Shown: positions 42,622 to 51,212, counted from the stretch's first letter. The stretch: DNA of 64,000 nt from Pyrinomonadaceae bacterium MAG19_C2-C3 (GCA_024330265.1 JANDLT010000002.1:62001-126000); one strand, 5' to 3'. Notes: a model not told the origin generated them from the sequence alone. Numbers and translations: made by a program.

Positions 42622-43701
42622 TTACGCGACGGCGGCGATTTCGGCTTTCAACTTTTCGGTTTGATAATGCGTGACAAGGGCGTTGATGGTTTCCAATAAA
42701 TCGCCGTCCATAAAGAGGGCGAGTTGGTGAATCGTCAAGCCGATGCGGTGGTCTGAAACGCGGTTCTCTTTGAAGTTGTAGGTGCGAATCTTTTCGCTTC
42801 TATCGCCCGAACCGACTTGCGCGCGACGCTCCGAAGCCTGGGCTTCGTGTTGTTTGTTTTCCTCAAATTCTTGAAGTCGCGCACGCAAGACGCGCATCGC
42901 TTTCTCGCGGTTTTTGATTTGCGATTTCTCGTCTTGCATAGAGACGACGGTGTTGGTCGGGATGTGTGTGATGCGGACGGCGGAGTATGTCGTGTTGACG
43001 CTCTGCCCGCCGGGACCCGATGAACAAAACGTGTCTATCCGTAAATCTTTCTGGTCAATTTTAACGTCAACCTCTTCGGCTTCCGGCAAGACGGCGACGG
43101 TTATCGCGGACGTGTGGATGCGCCCTTGAGTTTCGGTTTGCGGCACACGTTGGACGCGATGCACGCCGGATTCATAACGCATCTTGGAATAAACATTGTC
43201 GCCTTCGATAATGGCGACTGCTTCCTTGATGCCGCCGATGCCGGATTCGGCAACGTCCAAAATCTCGAACTTCCACTTTTGACGTTCCGCGAAACGCGCG
43301 TACATACGCAAGACTTCGGCGGCGAAAAGCGATGCTTCATCGCCGCCCGTTCCGGCGCGAATCTCGACGACGACGTTCTTTTCATCGTTCGGGTCGCGGG
43401 GAAGTAAAAGGATGCGTAAATCTTCGTTGGCTTTATCGAGGCGCGTTTGCAAGTCGTCAACTTCGAGGCGCGCGAGTTCGCTCATCTCGGCATCGTCGGA
43501 CAAATCAACAATCTCTCTCGCGCCCGCGAGTTCGGCGGTCAGGGATTTCAGTTCGCGGTACTTGGTGACGATTTCCCCCAACGAGCGATGTTGGCGCACG
43601 GTTTTCGTATAAGCCGTCTGGTCGCTTAACAGTTCGGGGGCTGAAAGCTCGTCGGTCAGGCTTTGGTATCGGGCTTCGATTTGGTCGAGTTTTTCAAGCA
43701 T
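42622..43701 (-). CDS. prfA: Peptide chain release factor 1
   Basis: RF1 ends translation at UAA and UAG. The 359-residue protein is full length, with the peptidyl-hydrolysis GGQ in [18 protein letters not shown] and the family segments [17 protein letters not shown] and [15 protein letters not shown]. The N-terminal coiled part ([16 protein letters not shown]) is normal. It is the first gene of a probable operon with the histidine phosphatase. A PrmC methyltransferase gene, often adjacent in other bacteria, is not here. Confidence 0.96.
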   Translation of the reverse strand: MLEKLDQIEARYQSLTDELSAPELLSDQTAYTKTVRQHRSLGEIVTKYRELKSLTAELAGAREIVDLSDDAEMSELARLEVDDLQTRLDKANEDLRILLLPRDPNDEKNVVVEIRAGTGGDEASLFAAEVLRMYARFAERQKWKFEILDVAESGIGGIKEAVAIIEGDNVYSKMRYESGVHRVQRVPQTETQGRIHTSAITVAVLPEAEEVDVKIDQKDLRIDTFCSSGPGGQSVNTTYSAVRITHIPTNTVVSMQDEKSQIKNREKAMRVLRARLQEFEENKQHEAQASERRAQVGSGDRSEKIRTYNFKENRVSDHRIGLTIHQLALFMDGDLLETINALVTHYQTEKLKAEIAAVA

Positions 43702-43933
43702 GATGTTTGGAGTTATATGAGTTTGATTAACCGCAGAGACGCGAAGGACGCAAAGGAAACGCAGAGGATTGTTTGAAAACAGATACAGAAACGCCGACGT
43801 TTTTGGAAGCGTGTCGGGCGAAAGCGTTCGAGGATGCTTTCGCCGCGCGCGTCGTTATAACGTCGGCGTTTTGCGTTAAGTGTGAGTCGCTAGTGTTGTG
43901 TACGGCGAGACATAAAAACTTGAATCGTAAAAC

Positions 43934-44167
43934 TTACGCTCCGGCTTCGGCGGTCGCGGTTTCGGCTTTCTTGGCGTAGCGTTTGTTGAAGCGGTCAACA
44001 CGTCCGGCGGTGTCAACGAGTTTCTGTTTGCCGGTAAAGAACGGGTGGCACGCCGAGCAGATTTCGACTTGCAAATCGTTCTTGCGCGTCGAGCCGGTTT
44101 GAAATGTATTGCCGCACGCGCACGCGACGTTGATTTGGTGGTATTCGGGGTGAATGTCTTGTTTCAT
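43934..44167 (-). CDS. rpmE: 50S ribosomal protein bL31 (zinc-binding form)
   Basis: From ATG 44167 the protein has 77 residues. Cysteines in CACGNTF and [12 protein letters not shown] form the zinc site of the C-plus type, used under zinc-replete conditions. The core [15 protein letters not shown] and [13 protein letters not shown] are standard for bL31. The C-terminus has an Ala/Glu/Thr tail. A longer frame to 44329 lacks family similarity and is rejected. Confidence 0.95.
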   Translation of the reverse strand: MKQDIHPEYHQINVACACGNTFQTGSTRKNDLQVEICSACHPFFTGKQKLVDTAGRVDRFNKRYAKKAETATAEAGA

Positions 44168-44351
44168 GTTGGTTAAAAACCCTTCCTTAATTTCGGAGAC
44201 GACACAGGTGAAAATTCGGCTTAAAATCGAACGGAGCATGGTACTTTTCAACCGCGAAAGCGTCAAGCCGCACGGCTTATGCGACGCGCACGCGGCACAA
44301 ACTTTTTCGTTCAAACTACAACCGCTCACTCCAACTGGGACAAAACTTTAG

Positions 44352-44819
44352 ATGCGAATAATAACGATTCCGGTGCAACCTGTGACCCGCGCGGCGTTCG
44401 CGCCTTACGGCGTACTGCTTGACCGTCGCGGTACAATTGAAATTGATGTGGATGGCGGGACGCCCGCGATGACCGGAGCGACTTCGGAGCATCGCCTGTT
44501 TCGCTTCTCGCATTTGGCGCGGCATCTTCGGACGATGCAGATGTTTTCGCCGCTCGCCGGAACGCGCACCGTCGTCGCCGTCGCCGCGCCGGGTGGGTTT
44601 GATAAGCATGATGCTCCGCGTCTTGAAACCGTGACCGCGTTTCTGATGGACGGCAAACTACCTTACGCGCTTCATCGCGGAACGTGGCACACGCCGCCTT
44701 TCGCCCTCGATGATTGGGCGTCATATACGGTCGTTGACCGCGCCGGAACGCTCGAAGACGATTACGAGATTTATGATTTCGCGTACAAGAATGATGTGCG
44801 GTTTGAGCTTTCGTTATAA
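44352..44819 (+). CDS. Ureidoglycolate lyase (AllA) family protein
   Basis: The 155-residue protein matches the small cupin-like AllA family, which splits ureidoglycolate to glyoxylate and urea in purine breakdown. Landmarks are FAPYGVLLD near the N-terminus, RLFRFSHLARHLRTMQMFSPLAGTRTVVAVA in the middle and the metal/substrate region HRGTWHTPPFAL. No other allantoin genes are in the window. The stop codon TAA is part of the 5-bp target duplication of the MITE-like element that follows immediately. Confidence 0.8.
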   Translation: MRIITIPVQPVTRAAFAPYGVLLDRRGTIEIDVDGGTPAMTGATSEHRLFRFSHLARHLRTMQMFSPLAGTRTVVAVAAPGGFDKHDAPRLETVTAFLMDGKLPYALHRGTWHTPPFALDDWASYTVVDRAGTLEDDYEIYDFAYKNDVRFELSL

Positions 44820-44820
44820 G

Positions 44821-44993
44821 CTCGACTTTATCCATTTTGGAAACAGGGAACGTAAATAAAAGACTTAGCGTCACGATTATTCGCCAGACTTTTTGAATGT
44901 CAGTCAAAAAGTGGACATTCAAAAAGTCTGACGTTGAAAACAAAAGACTTATGCCTTCGGCGTTTCGGCTTCCTAAAAATGGATAAAGTCGAG
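44821..44993. mobile_element. 173-bp MITE-like element with 5-bp target duplication
   Basis: The termini CTCGACTTTATCCATTTT (44821-44838) and AAAATGGATAAAGTCGAG (44976-44993) are perfect 18-bp inverted repeats. ATAAG flanks both sides (44816-44820 and 44994-44998). Inside is a second hairpin with 17-bp arms, CAGACTTTTTGAATGTC and its complement. There is no coding frame, so it would need a transposase in trans. Confidence 0.8.
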
Positions 44994-45013
44994 ATAAGAG
45001 CGTGTCTGAAAAG

Positions 45014-45213
45014 TTCGTGGAAGCCCCAACGGGGCGACATTCGATAGCCCGGCGCAAGCGCGCCGGATCAAAGGTCAGTTAAGCGATTCAGCCCTGAAAG
45101 GGCGAAATAGTTATGTCGCCCTTTCAGGGCTTGCCAATGATTATGTATGCGATACCTGTGGCGTTGCCACAGGCTACTGAATCTCGCCCCTTCGGGGCTT
45201 TGAACACAGCCTC
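45014..45213. repeat. REP-like hairpin cluster before the glycosyltransferase
   Basis: The blocks AGCCCC-AA-CGGGGCG, a GCCCGGCG..CGCCGG hairpin, AGCCCTGAAAGGGCG with an inverted copy, TGTGGC-GTT-GCCACA and GCCCCTTCGGGGC follow in order. The layout parallels the REP-like units at 4.3-5 kb and 7.2-7.4 kb, but stem sequences differ while staying paired. Together with the MITE-like element it fills the 412-nt gap; nothing else is seen. Confidence 0.65.
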
Positions 45214-45231
45214 TAAGCGGTTTCGTGAAGC

Positions 45232-46451
45232 ATGTACGTCTTCTATTTCTTCGCCTCGCTCATCGTCTTGCAAGGCATCTTTTCACTGCGCGGCGGTTTC
45301 CGATTTCTCACATTTGTGCGCGGCGAAATGAAGCGGACGGAAGATAAGACTTATCAACCGTTCGCTTCCATCATCGTGCCGTGTCGCGGGCTTGACCAAG
45401 GTTTGATGATGAACTTGCGCGCACTGTTCAATCAAAATTATCCGACTTATGAACTCGTGTTCGTGGTTGATAATGAAAACGATGCGGCATTGAAAGTGAT
45501 TGTGGAAGCGCGTGATGAGTGCGGTTCGCGTGCGCCCGCTTCGCGCATCGTCATCGCCGGAAGCGCGGACGGGTGCGGGCAGAAAGTTCACAACTTACTT
45601 AGGGCGGTTGATGAAGTTGACGCGCGGTGCGAAGTCTTCGCCTTCGTGGACAGCGACGCGCGCCCGTCTCCGGCATGGTTGCGCGCACTCGCCGCGCCTT
45701 TGAAAGATGAGCGTGTGGGGGCGAGACCGGGTATCGTTGGTTTGTGCCGGTGGGCGGCGGTTTCGCGTCGCATCTGCGTTCGGTGTGGAACGCTTCGGTT
45801 GCTTCGGCTTTGGGGGCGAACACGCGAACCAACTTTTGTTGGGGCGGGGCGACGGCGATGCGACGCACGATGTTTGAAGATATAAACATCCGCGCGGCGT
45901 GGCGCGGCGCACTCTCCGACGACTTCGCCATCACGCGCACACTGCGACGCGAAGGACGTTCGATATACTTTGTGCCGCGATGTCTGACTCCATGTTTCGA
46001 GGATTGTAGTTTTACCGAATTGCTCGAATTTACGACCCGACAAATGAAAATCACGCGCGTCTATGCCGCACACCTGTGGCGTGCAGTGTTAATTTCCGGC
46101 TTGCTGTTCGTCGCGGTTTTTTACTTCATGCTCGCGCTTTCAGTGGCACAAATTGCGCGTGGAGTGCGGTTGCCCGTGCCTTTAATTTTCGTCGTCGTGA
46201 TGTTCGCGCTCGGAGCGGGCAAAGCCTATTTGCGCTTGCTCGCATTGCGCGCGGCGTGGGCGCAAGACGCGACACTCGAAGTCGTACCGTGTCGCCCTTC
46301 GACGATTTTGGCGCATACGGTTTTGTGGACGCTTTCATCAATTCTTTATGTCTATAACGCCCTCGCCGCCCTCATCTCGCGCCGCATCGTTTGGCGCGGC
46401 ATCGTGTACAATCTGGTTTCACCGCACGAAACGATTATCGTCAAAGATTGA
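45232..46451 (+). pseudogene. Membrane glycosyltransferase (GT2, ceramide-glucosyltransferase-like), frameshifted
   Basis: Two overlapping frames make one protein. The first (from ATG 45232) has a membrane helix, FASIIVPCRGLDQGL, VFVVDNENDAA and VFAFVDSDARPS (DxD-type), then goes out of frame. The second continues VGGGFASHLRSVWNASVA, the GGATAMRR and SDDFAITRTLRREG segments, QMKITRVYA (QxxRW-like) and three C-terminal membrane helices. Adding one G to the five-G run at 45717-45721 restores VGGETGYRWF and a single frame of about 406 residues. It is either a recent loss, a phase-variable tract or a sequencing indel. Intact, it would transfer sugar to a lipid at the membrane. Confidence 0.85.
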
Positions 46452-46491
46452 AAAGGGGAACGCTTTTTGACGCACGATTAAAAATTGATTT

Positions 46492-46716
46492 ATGGAAAAG
46501 CAAAGCGAAGAAAGCACACAGCAAACTGCGCGCAAAAGCGGCTTGATTTACGGAGCGGTGATGTCGCTCGTGTTCTCCGTGTTGTCATGTTTGCTCGTCG
46601 GGTGGCTGCTCGATAAGTATTTCGAGACGAGTCCGTATCTCGTCGTCGTGGGTATTCTTCTCGGTGCGGTCGCCGGATTTTACCAATTCATACGAATGAT
46701 GTCGCGGATTAATTGA
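46492..46716 (+). CDS. AtpZ/AtpI-like small subunit, start of the Fo gene cluster
   Basis: The 74-residue protein has two transmembrane helices (YGAVMSLVFSVLSCLLVGWLLDKYF and YLVVVGILLGAVAGFYQFIRM) and a charged N-terminus. This is the standard form of the small protein that precedes atpI or atpB in many ATP synthase operons and aids assembly or ion transport. A hicB-like gene separates it from atpI. Confidence 0.85.
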   Translation: MEKQSEESTQQTARKSGLIYGAVMSLVFSVLSCLLVGWLLDKYFETSPYLVVVGILLGAVAGFYQFIRMMSRIN

Positions 46717-46738
46717 TGTTAAGTGAAAGGCGAGGTTG

Positions 46739-47020
46739 ATGCCGATGGTCAAGCACCATGTTCTAAGCGAATACATCGAAAGCGCGTTGGCGCAAGCTGA
46801 ATACGATAAGTTGGAAGATGGGAGTTTCGCGGGAAGAATACCTTCTTGTAAAGGTGTGTTGGCTTTTGCGACGACGTTGCGCGAGTGCGAAAACGAATTG
46901 CGTTCGACATTGGAAGATTGGTTGTTGGTCGGGCTGAAACTCGGACATGAACTTCCGGTGAAATCTTCGGCGTCGAACTCGACACTTGACCATGCGGGCG
47001 GGTACTATCTCCTGTTTTGA
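46739..47020 (+). CDS. HicB-like antitoxin-domain protein inside the ATP synthase cluster
   Basis: The 93-residue product shows the partial RNase-H-like HicB fold: SFAGRIPSCKGVLAFATTLRECENELRSTLEDWLLVGLKLGHELPV. No hicA toxin gene (a small basic protein with a catalytic His) is adjacent. The C-terminal tail after LPV has no family character. Its stop overlaps the TTG start of atpI by four bases (TTGA), so translation of the two is coupled. It may be a solitary HicB regulator or a leftover of a toxin-antitoxin pair that landed here. Confidence 0.75.
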   Translation: MPMVKHHVLSEYIESALAQAEYDKLEDGSFAGRIPSCKGVLAFATTLRECENELRSTLEDWLLVGLKLGHELPVKSSASNSTLDHAGGYYLLF

Positions 47021-47466
47021 AGTTCACGGAATTTGACAATGATGTTGACCACATAGTGTTCGTGCCGGATGACGGGGAAGCGGCGCGGATGAATCGGCGT
47101 ATGCGACGGGTGGCGATGTGGACGGTGATAATCGTCACAGCCGTCAGTGCATGTTCCGCGTCGTGGCGCGTGACGACGGGGTTATTACTCGGCGGTGTGT
47201 TGTCGCTCTTAAATCACAAGTGGTTAAGCGCATCGGTAAAGCAGATGTTCGCGGACACGGAAGCGAAGGGCGTGCGCCCTAAGCTTACACTCGCGGGTTA
47301 TGTGTGGCGATACTTCGTAATTGTCTTTGTGGTCGGTGCGGCTTATATGTTGGATTTTGTTTCTTTGCCCGCGACGCTCGTCGGTTTGTGTTCGTTTGTG
47401 GTCGCGGGTTTTATCGAAGCTTTGACGCAAATTTATTTGATGTTTATCAAACGAAGGGAAGTGTGA
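47017..47466 (+). CDS. atpI: ATP synthase subunit I
   Basis: The 149-residue protein has four hydrophobic segments (WTVIIVTAVSACSA, VTTGLLLGGVLSLL, YFVIVFVVGAAYML and LVGLCSFVVAGFIEAL). They match the ATP-synt_I family, which helps assemble the c-ring and possibly supplies magnesium. The start is TTG 47017 within the hicB-like stop. It ends 5 nt before atpB. Confidence 0.85.
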   Translation: MKFTEFDNDVDHIVFVPDDGEAARMNRRMRRVAMWTVIIVTAVSACSASWRVTTGLLLGGVLSLLNHKWLSASVKQMFADTEAKGVRPKLTLAGYVWRYFVIVFVVGAAYMLDFVSLPATLVGLCSFVVAGFIEALTQIYLMFIKRREV

Positions 47467-47471
47467 TTTTG

Positions 47472-48383
47472 ATGTTTGCGATGCTGGCTGAAGGCGGCGG
47501 TCACGGGACGCCCGCGCTCGTCGAATTTGTTAATCACTACATAGGCGAACCCGTGCATCATTTTCAGATGACGTACACCGTGCCTTTGTGGAATCGTTTG
47601 TTCGACGCGCTCGGCGTACAAACCAACGCCGAAACCTTGTTCGGACCTTATTCGCCGGAAACCGCCGTGCCGTGGTGGACGGTGATGTTCGTTTTGGCGT
47701 GCGTTATCAGCTTGACGTTGATTTGGATTTTCAAAGGCAAGCTGACGGATGAGCCGGACAACGGGCAACAGTTTTTGGAAGTCGTGATGGAGAAGTTTCG
47801 TAATCTCTTGCGCGATATTGTCGGACCGCACGGCATGAAATACTTGCCCGTCGTGGCGACGTTCGGCGTGCTGATTTTCGTCTCGAACGTTCTCGCGTTC
47901 ATACCCGGACTTTTGCCGCCGACGGCAAGCGTCAATACGACGTTCGCGCTCGGTATCACGTCGTTCATTTATTACAACTACATCGGCATTAAAGAGAACG
48001 GCATCTTCGGACACCTCAAGCACTTCATGGGTCCGGTGCTGTTCATCGCCCCGATGTTGTTCGTCATCGAACTCATCTCGAACTTCGTGCGTCCCGTCTC
48101 GCTCGGCATACGTCTGTTCGGCAACATCTTCGCGGATGAGCAGGTCGCGGCGACGATTGCGAATCTTTATCCGCCGTACACGAACTGGATTTTGCCCGTG
48201 TTCGTGATGCCGCTCGGCTTATTCGTTGCGTTCATGCAGACGTTCGTGTTCGTGTTTCTCTCGGTCTTGTACGTCGCCGAAGTCTCGCATGAGCCGCACT
48301 CAGACCACGCGCACGACGCCGGACATCAGGCAATGGAAACCGATGATTCGCCGGAAGGCGCACGTTTGACTGCGCCGGTTTAA
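47472..48383 (+). CDS. atpB: ATP synthase Fo subunit a
   Basis: Subunit a forms the half-channels that load and unload the c-ring. From ATG 47472 the protein has 303 residues with five to six membrane helices. The essential arginine lies in RPVSLGIRLFGNIFADEQ. The N-terminus (HYIGEPVHHFQMTYTVP) is outside and the C-terminus is His/Asp-rich (HEPHSDHAHDAGHQ), a possible metal-binding tail. A longer frame from 47304 runs inside atpI and is rejected. atpF, atpH and all F1 genes are absent downstream. Confidence 0.95.
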   Translation: MFAMLAEGGGHGTPALVEFVNHYIGEPVHHFQMTYTVPLWNRLFDALGVQTNAETLFGPYSPETAVPWWTVMFVLACVISLTLIWIFKGKLTDEPDNGQQFLEVVMEKFRNLLRDIVGPHGMKYLPVVATFGVLIFVSNVLAFIPGLLPPTASVNTTFALGITSFIYYNYIGIKENGIFGHLKHFMGPVLFIAPMLFVIELISNFVRPVSLGIRLFGNIFADEQVAATIANLYPPYTNWILPVFVMPLGLFVAFMQTFVFVFLSVLYVAEVSHEPHSDHAHDAGHQAMETDDSPEGARLTAPV

Positions 48384-48679
48384 GTTTTGTTCGCACGACA
48401 AAAAGCGTTTCGAGCGACGATGCAATCGGGCAACGCACGTTGAAACGCACAACCTGAAATCGGCTGGCAGAAGTTGCACGCGAAAGCGTTTGTGACATGA
48501 TAAGTGGAAAACGCGATTTTAGAATATAAGCCGCCGTCGCTGGCGCGTCGTTCTCCATAGATGAGTCAACGGCGAATACCGGACGGACGGCGAAATAATA
48601 TGCGGTGCGACCTTTCGCTTTTATGTTCAACGCAATGATGCGCTATCTGTGCAAGCCTCTTAAACATACGGAGAAAATT
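48384..48679. other. Long gap between atpB and atpE
   Basis: About 296 nt with no gene. The only structure noted is a short GCCGTCGCTGGCG-type inverted stretch; an AT-rich AATATAAG near 48525 could be a -10 box for atpE, but no good -35 is seen. The space suggests atpE has its own expression signals. Confidence 0.3.
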
Positions 48680-49030
48680 ATGAACAATTTACGAAAAGTA
48701 TTCTTCGCTCTCGTCGGAGTTCTCGCATGGGCGAGCGTCGCCACGGCGCAAGGTCTGGAAGCGGCGGGCGGTGGTGTGGTTAGTGCCGATAATGCTTTCA
48801 GCGTCAGCAAGTATGTCGCTATCGCCGCCGGTATCGGCTTCGCTTTGGCGGCGGGTCTCGGCGCAATCGGTCAGGGTCGCATCGGTGCGGCGGCGGTCGA
48901 GGGCGCGGCACGCAATCCCGGCGCGGCGGGTCGCATCCAAACGATTATGATTCTCGGTCTGGTCTTCATCGAGTCGCTCGTAATCTTCACGCTCGTTATC
49001 ATGTTCGCCATCGTCAACGCGCAAGGCTAA
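48680..49030 (+). CDS. atpE: ATP synthase Fo subunit c with N-terminal signal-like extension
   Basis: The c-subunit ring rotates as ions bind its carboxylate. The 116-residue protein is longer than the usual 75-90: MNNLRKVFFALVGVLAWASVATAQ looks like a cleavable signal peptide or an extra helix. Helix 1 ends AAGLGAIGQGRIGAAAVEGAARNP. Helix 2 has the ion-binding Glu in GLVFIESLVIFTLVI. Gln in helix 1 and Ser after the Glu are shared with sodium-binding rings, but the Thr and Tyr of that motif are Leu and Phe, so the ion is uncertain. Start ATG has GGAG upstream. A strong terminator follows. Confidence 0.95.
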   Translation: MNNLRKVFFALVGVLAWASVATAQGLEAAGGGVVSADNAFSVSKYVAIAAGIGFALAAGLGAIGQGRIGAAAVEGAARNPGAAGRIQTIMILGLVFIESLVIFTLVIMFAIVNAQG

Positions 49031-49065
49031 ACACGAATTTCGCGCGGTCACAGTTTGATGCAGTG

Positions 49066-49099
49066 GGGCAAGTTCTTTATTATCGAACTTGCCCTTTTT
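49066..49099 (+). terminator. Intrinsic terminator of the Fo cluster
   Basis: A 10-bp stem GGGCAAGTTC / GAACTTGCCC with a 9-nt loop is followed by TTTTT. It lies 36 nt after atpE. Confidence 0.85.
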
Positions 49100-49109
49100 A
49101 ATTCCTTAA

Positions 49110-49388
49110 CTCACGCCTGCGCGGTTAAGGATTTACAGCCCGATTCATCGGGCTTTCCGCCGCAGGCGGTTGATAGCCACGCGATTCATCGCGTGGTCGC
49201 TTTCAAGCAGAAGACGAAAGGACGTTTTAACGTCCTTCTCCCGGTGGCTTAAGCCAGCGGATTACAAGCCCGGTGAACCGGGCTAAGAATCATTTCCCTG
49301 TACTGACCACGCGATAAATCGCGTGGCTATCAACCCACAGGGAAAGCCTCGTGAACGAGGCTGAAAACCGAAACTGCGCGGGCGTGAG
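49110..49388. mobile_element. CTCAC-ended hairpin-array element, copy A4, with 7-bp target duplication
   Basis: The ends CTCACGCCTGCGCGGTT and AACTGCGCGGGCGTGAG are inverted with two mismatches. TCCTTAA lies directly outside both ends (49103-49109 and 49389-49395). The interior has AGCCCGA-TTCA-TCGGGCT, CCACGCGATTCATCGCGTGG, GGACGTTTTAACGTCC, GGCTTAAGCC and AGCCTCG-TGAA-CGAGGCT. It fills the atpE-kinase gap beyond the terminator. Confidence 0.75.
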
Positions 49389-49419
49389 TCCTTAAACCTT
49401 GCGGAAGAAATGCGGAACA

Positions 49420-51186
49420 ATGATGAAGAAATGCCCTAAGTGCAATCGAGAATATGAAACGACGAACACTTTGTGTCCGGTTGACGGCACGATTTTGGAG
49501 CGTTCGACGGATGAACTTTTAGGGCAGACGCTCGCCGGAAAGTATCGCATAGAGGAATACATCAACGCGGGCGGCATGGCTTCCGTGTATCGCGCGACGC
49601 ACGTTTTGATGGACAAGCGCGTCGCGGTAAAAATTCTTCACGCGAGTCTCGCCGCCGATGATACGACGGTCGCCCGCTTCACACGCGAAGCGAAAGCCGC
49701 GTCGCGTATCTCGCACCCGCACGCCTTAAACGTCACCGACTTCGGCGAAAGCGATAACGGCGTCGTGTACCTCGTGATGGAATACCTCGACGGGCGCACG
49801 CTCAAACAGGTTATCAACGAAGAATCTCCGCTCGCCCTGACGCGCATCTCGGAAATCACGCGGCAGGTTTGCGATGCCCTCGACGCGGCGCACGCCGAAG
49901 GAGTCGTGCATCGTGATTTGAAAAGCGACAACATCATGCTCGGTGAAGTCGGGACGTTTCACGATTGGGTCAAGGTCTTGGATTTCGGCATCGCCAAAAT
50001 TCAAGAACCCCTTGGCACGCCAGACGCGAACCTGACCGCACCGAACATCGTCATCGGCACGCCGCACTACATGTCGCCCGAACAGTGCGCGCAATCCGCG
50101 ACGATTGATTACCACACAGACATCTATTCTTTCGGCATCATCCTGTTTGAAATGTTGACCGGACATGTTCCGTTCACAGGCGATTCGGCGACGGCGGTGA
50201 TGATGCAACACCTGCAAGAACCCGCGCCGTCAATCTTAAACGAACGCCCGGACTTGCCGCCCGCAATCAACAAAATCGTCGAACGCGCGCTTGCCAAACA
50301 ACCCGAAAACCGCTTCGAGAGCGCGGGCAAGTTGGCGGAAGCCTTCGCGGTCGCGGTCGCGGAGATTGTCGAAATCGAACGTGCGGATGCTCAAACCGCC
50401 ATCGTCGCGTCGAGTGTGAACGATGAATCCGCGACGCCCACCGACTCGAACGCCGTGTCGCGCCTGACTGTTCAGATGAACGACGATGACGCGACGCTTT
50501 TACAACAACCCGCGCCGGTTGATGCAATCGTCACGCCCGCTGAAAGAGTCGCCGCCGCGTATGCCAACGCCGCCGCGAGTGAGCAAGCGGTGCGTGCGAC
50601 AAGCGGCATCCCGTGGCGATTCGTCGTTCCCGTCGCGCTAATCATCCTCATTGCCGTCGGCTTGTACGCGACGGGAAATTTACCTCTGGGTGGCAACGCA
50701 AACACGGCTTCGCCCGCCACCACGAACACCGCACCACTCAAGGCTGACCCGCAGAGCCAACCCGTGACGCCTTCAACCGCGACGGCTTCCGGCGAAAGCG
50801 AGCGCAACTTAAACGTGCGTCCCGTCGCGCCGACGATTCCCGAAAGTTCTGCGTCGGGCGAGACTTCGACAACAGATAACACCGATGCCATTGAAGAATC
50901 ACCCGCGATTGATGACACGCTCAACACCGAAGGACGCGACACCAATACCAACGGCGAAGCGACAATCATCTCTAATCAAAACGCGAACAACAACGACGAA
51001 GCCACCGTTGAACCTACATCAACGCCCGCCAATCGCAACACTGACACACCGCGCACAGTGCCGGGCGTTCCCGTCATCACCGCGCCGCGCCCGACACCTT
51101 CGCCGTCTGCTGCCTCACCGCGCCCGACTCCGCGTTTATTTTCGACGATTACGGGTGAACCCAAGCCGACGCCCGAACCGCGTTGA
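49420..51186 (+). CDS. PknB-type membrane serine/threonine kinase with N-terminal zinc ribbon
   Basis: The protein (588 residues from ATG 49420) starts with a CPKC..CPVDG zinc ribbon. The Hanks-type kinase domain follows (GGMASVYRA loop, VAVKIL Lys, VVHRDLKSDN catalytic loop, LDFGIAKI metal site, GTPHYMSPEQC activation end). A transmembrane helix (WRFVVPVALIILIAVGLY) lies at about residue 410, and the outer tail of about 160 residues is rich in Thr, Pro, Asn and Ser with TPRPTP-type repeats. All catalytic residues are present, so it should be active in the cytoplasm. The outer tail lacks PASTA repeats, so the sensed ligand is unclear. Targets are unknown. Confidence 0.92.
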   Translation: MMKKCPKCNREYETTNTLCPVDGTILERSTDELLGQTLAGKYRIEEYINAGGMASVYRATHVLMDKRVAVKILHASLAADDTTVARFTREAKAASRISHPHALNVTDFGESDNGVVYLVMEYLDGRTLKQVINEESPLALTRISEITRQVCDALDAAHAEGVVHRDLKSDNIMLGEVGTFHDWVKVLDFGIAKIQEPLGTPDANLTAPNIVIGTPHYMSPEQCAQSATIDYHTDIYSFGIILFEMLTGHVPFTGDSATAVMMQHLQEPAPSILNERPDLPPAINKIVERALAKQPENRFESAGKLAEAFAVAVAEIVEIERADAQTAIVASSVNDESATPTDSNAVSRLTVQMNDDDATLLQQPAPVDAIVTPAERVAAAYANAAASEQAVRATSGIPWRFVVPVALIILIAVGLYATGNLPLGGNANTASPATTNTAPLKADPQSQPVTPSTATASGESERNLNVRPVAPTIPESSASGETSTTDNTDAIEESPAIDDTLNTEGRDTNTNGEATIISNQNANNNDEATVEPTSTPANRNTDTPRTVPGVPVITAPRPTPSPSAASPRPTPRLFSTITGEPKPTPEPR

Positions 51187-51212
51187 GACGATGAAGAACG
51201 GACATCATAAAA

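Noticed and set aside
43773..43979. 68-codon plus-strand frame between prfA and rpmE
   Set aside because: It overlaps the rpmE end and has no ribosome site or family character.
48480..48500. TGGCAGAAGTTGC upstream of atpE as a sigma-54 promoter
   Set aside because: The spacing between TGGC and TTGC is 5 nt, not the required 7.
10368..49388. Repeated palindromes considered as a CRISPR array
   Set aside because: The units are dispersed, differ in sequence, and lack regular unique spacers; no cas genes are present.
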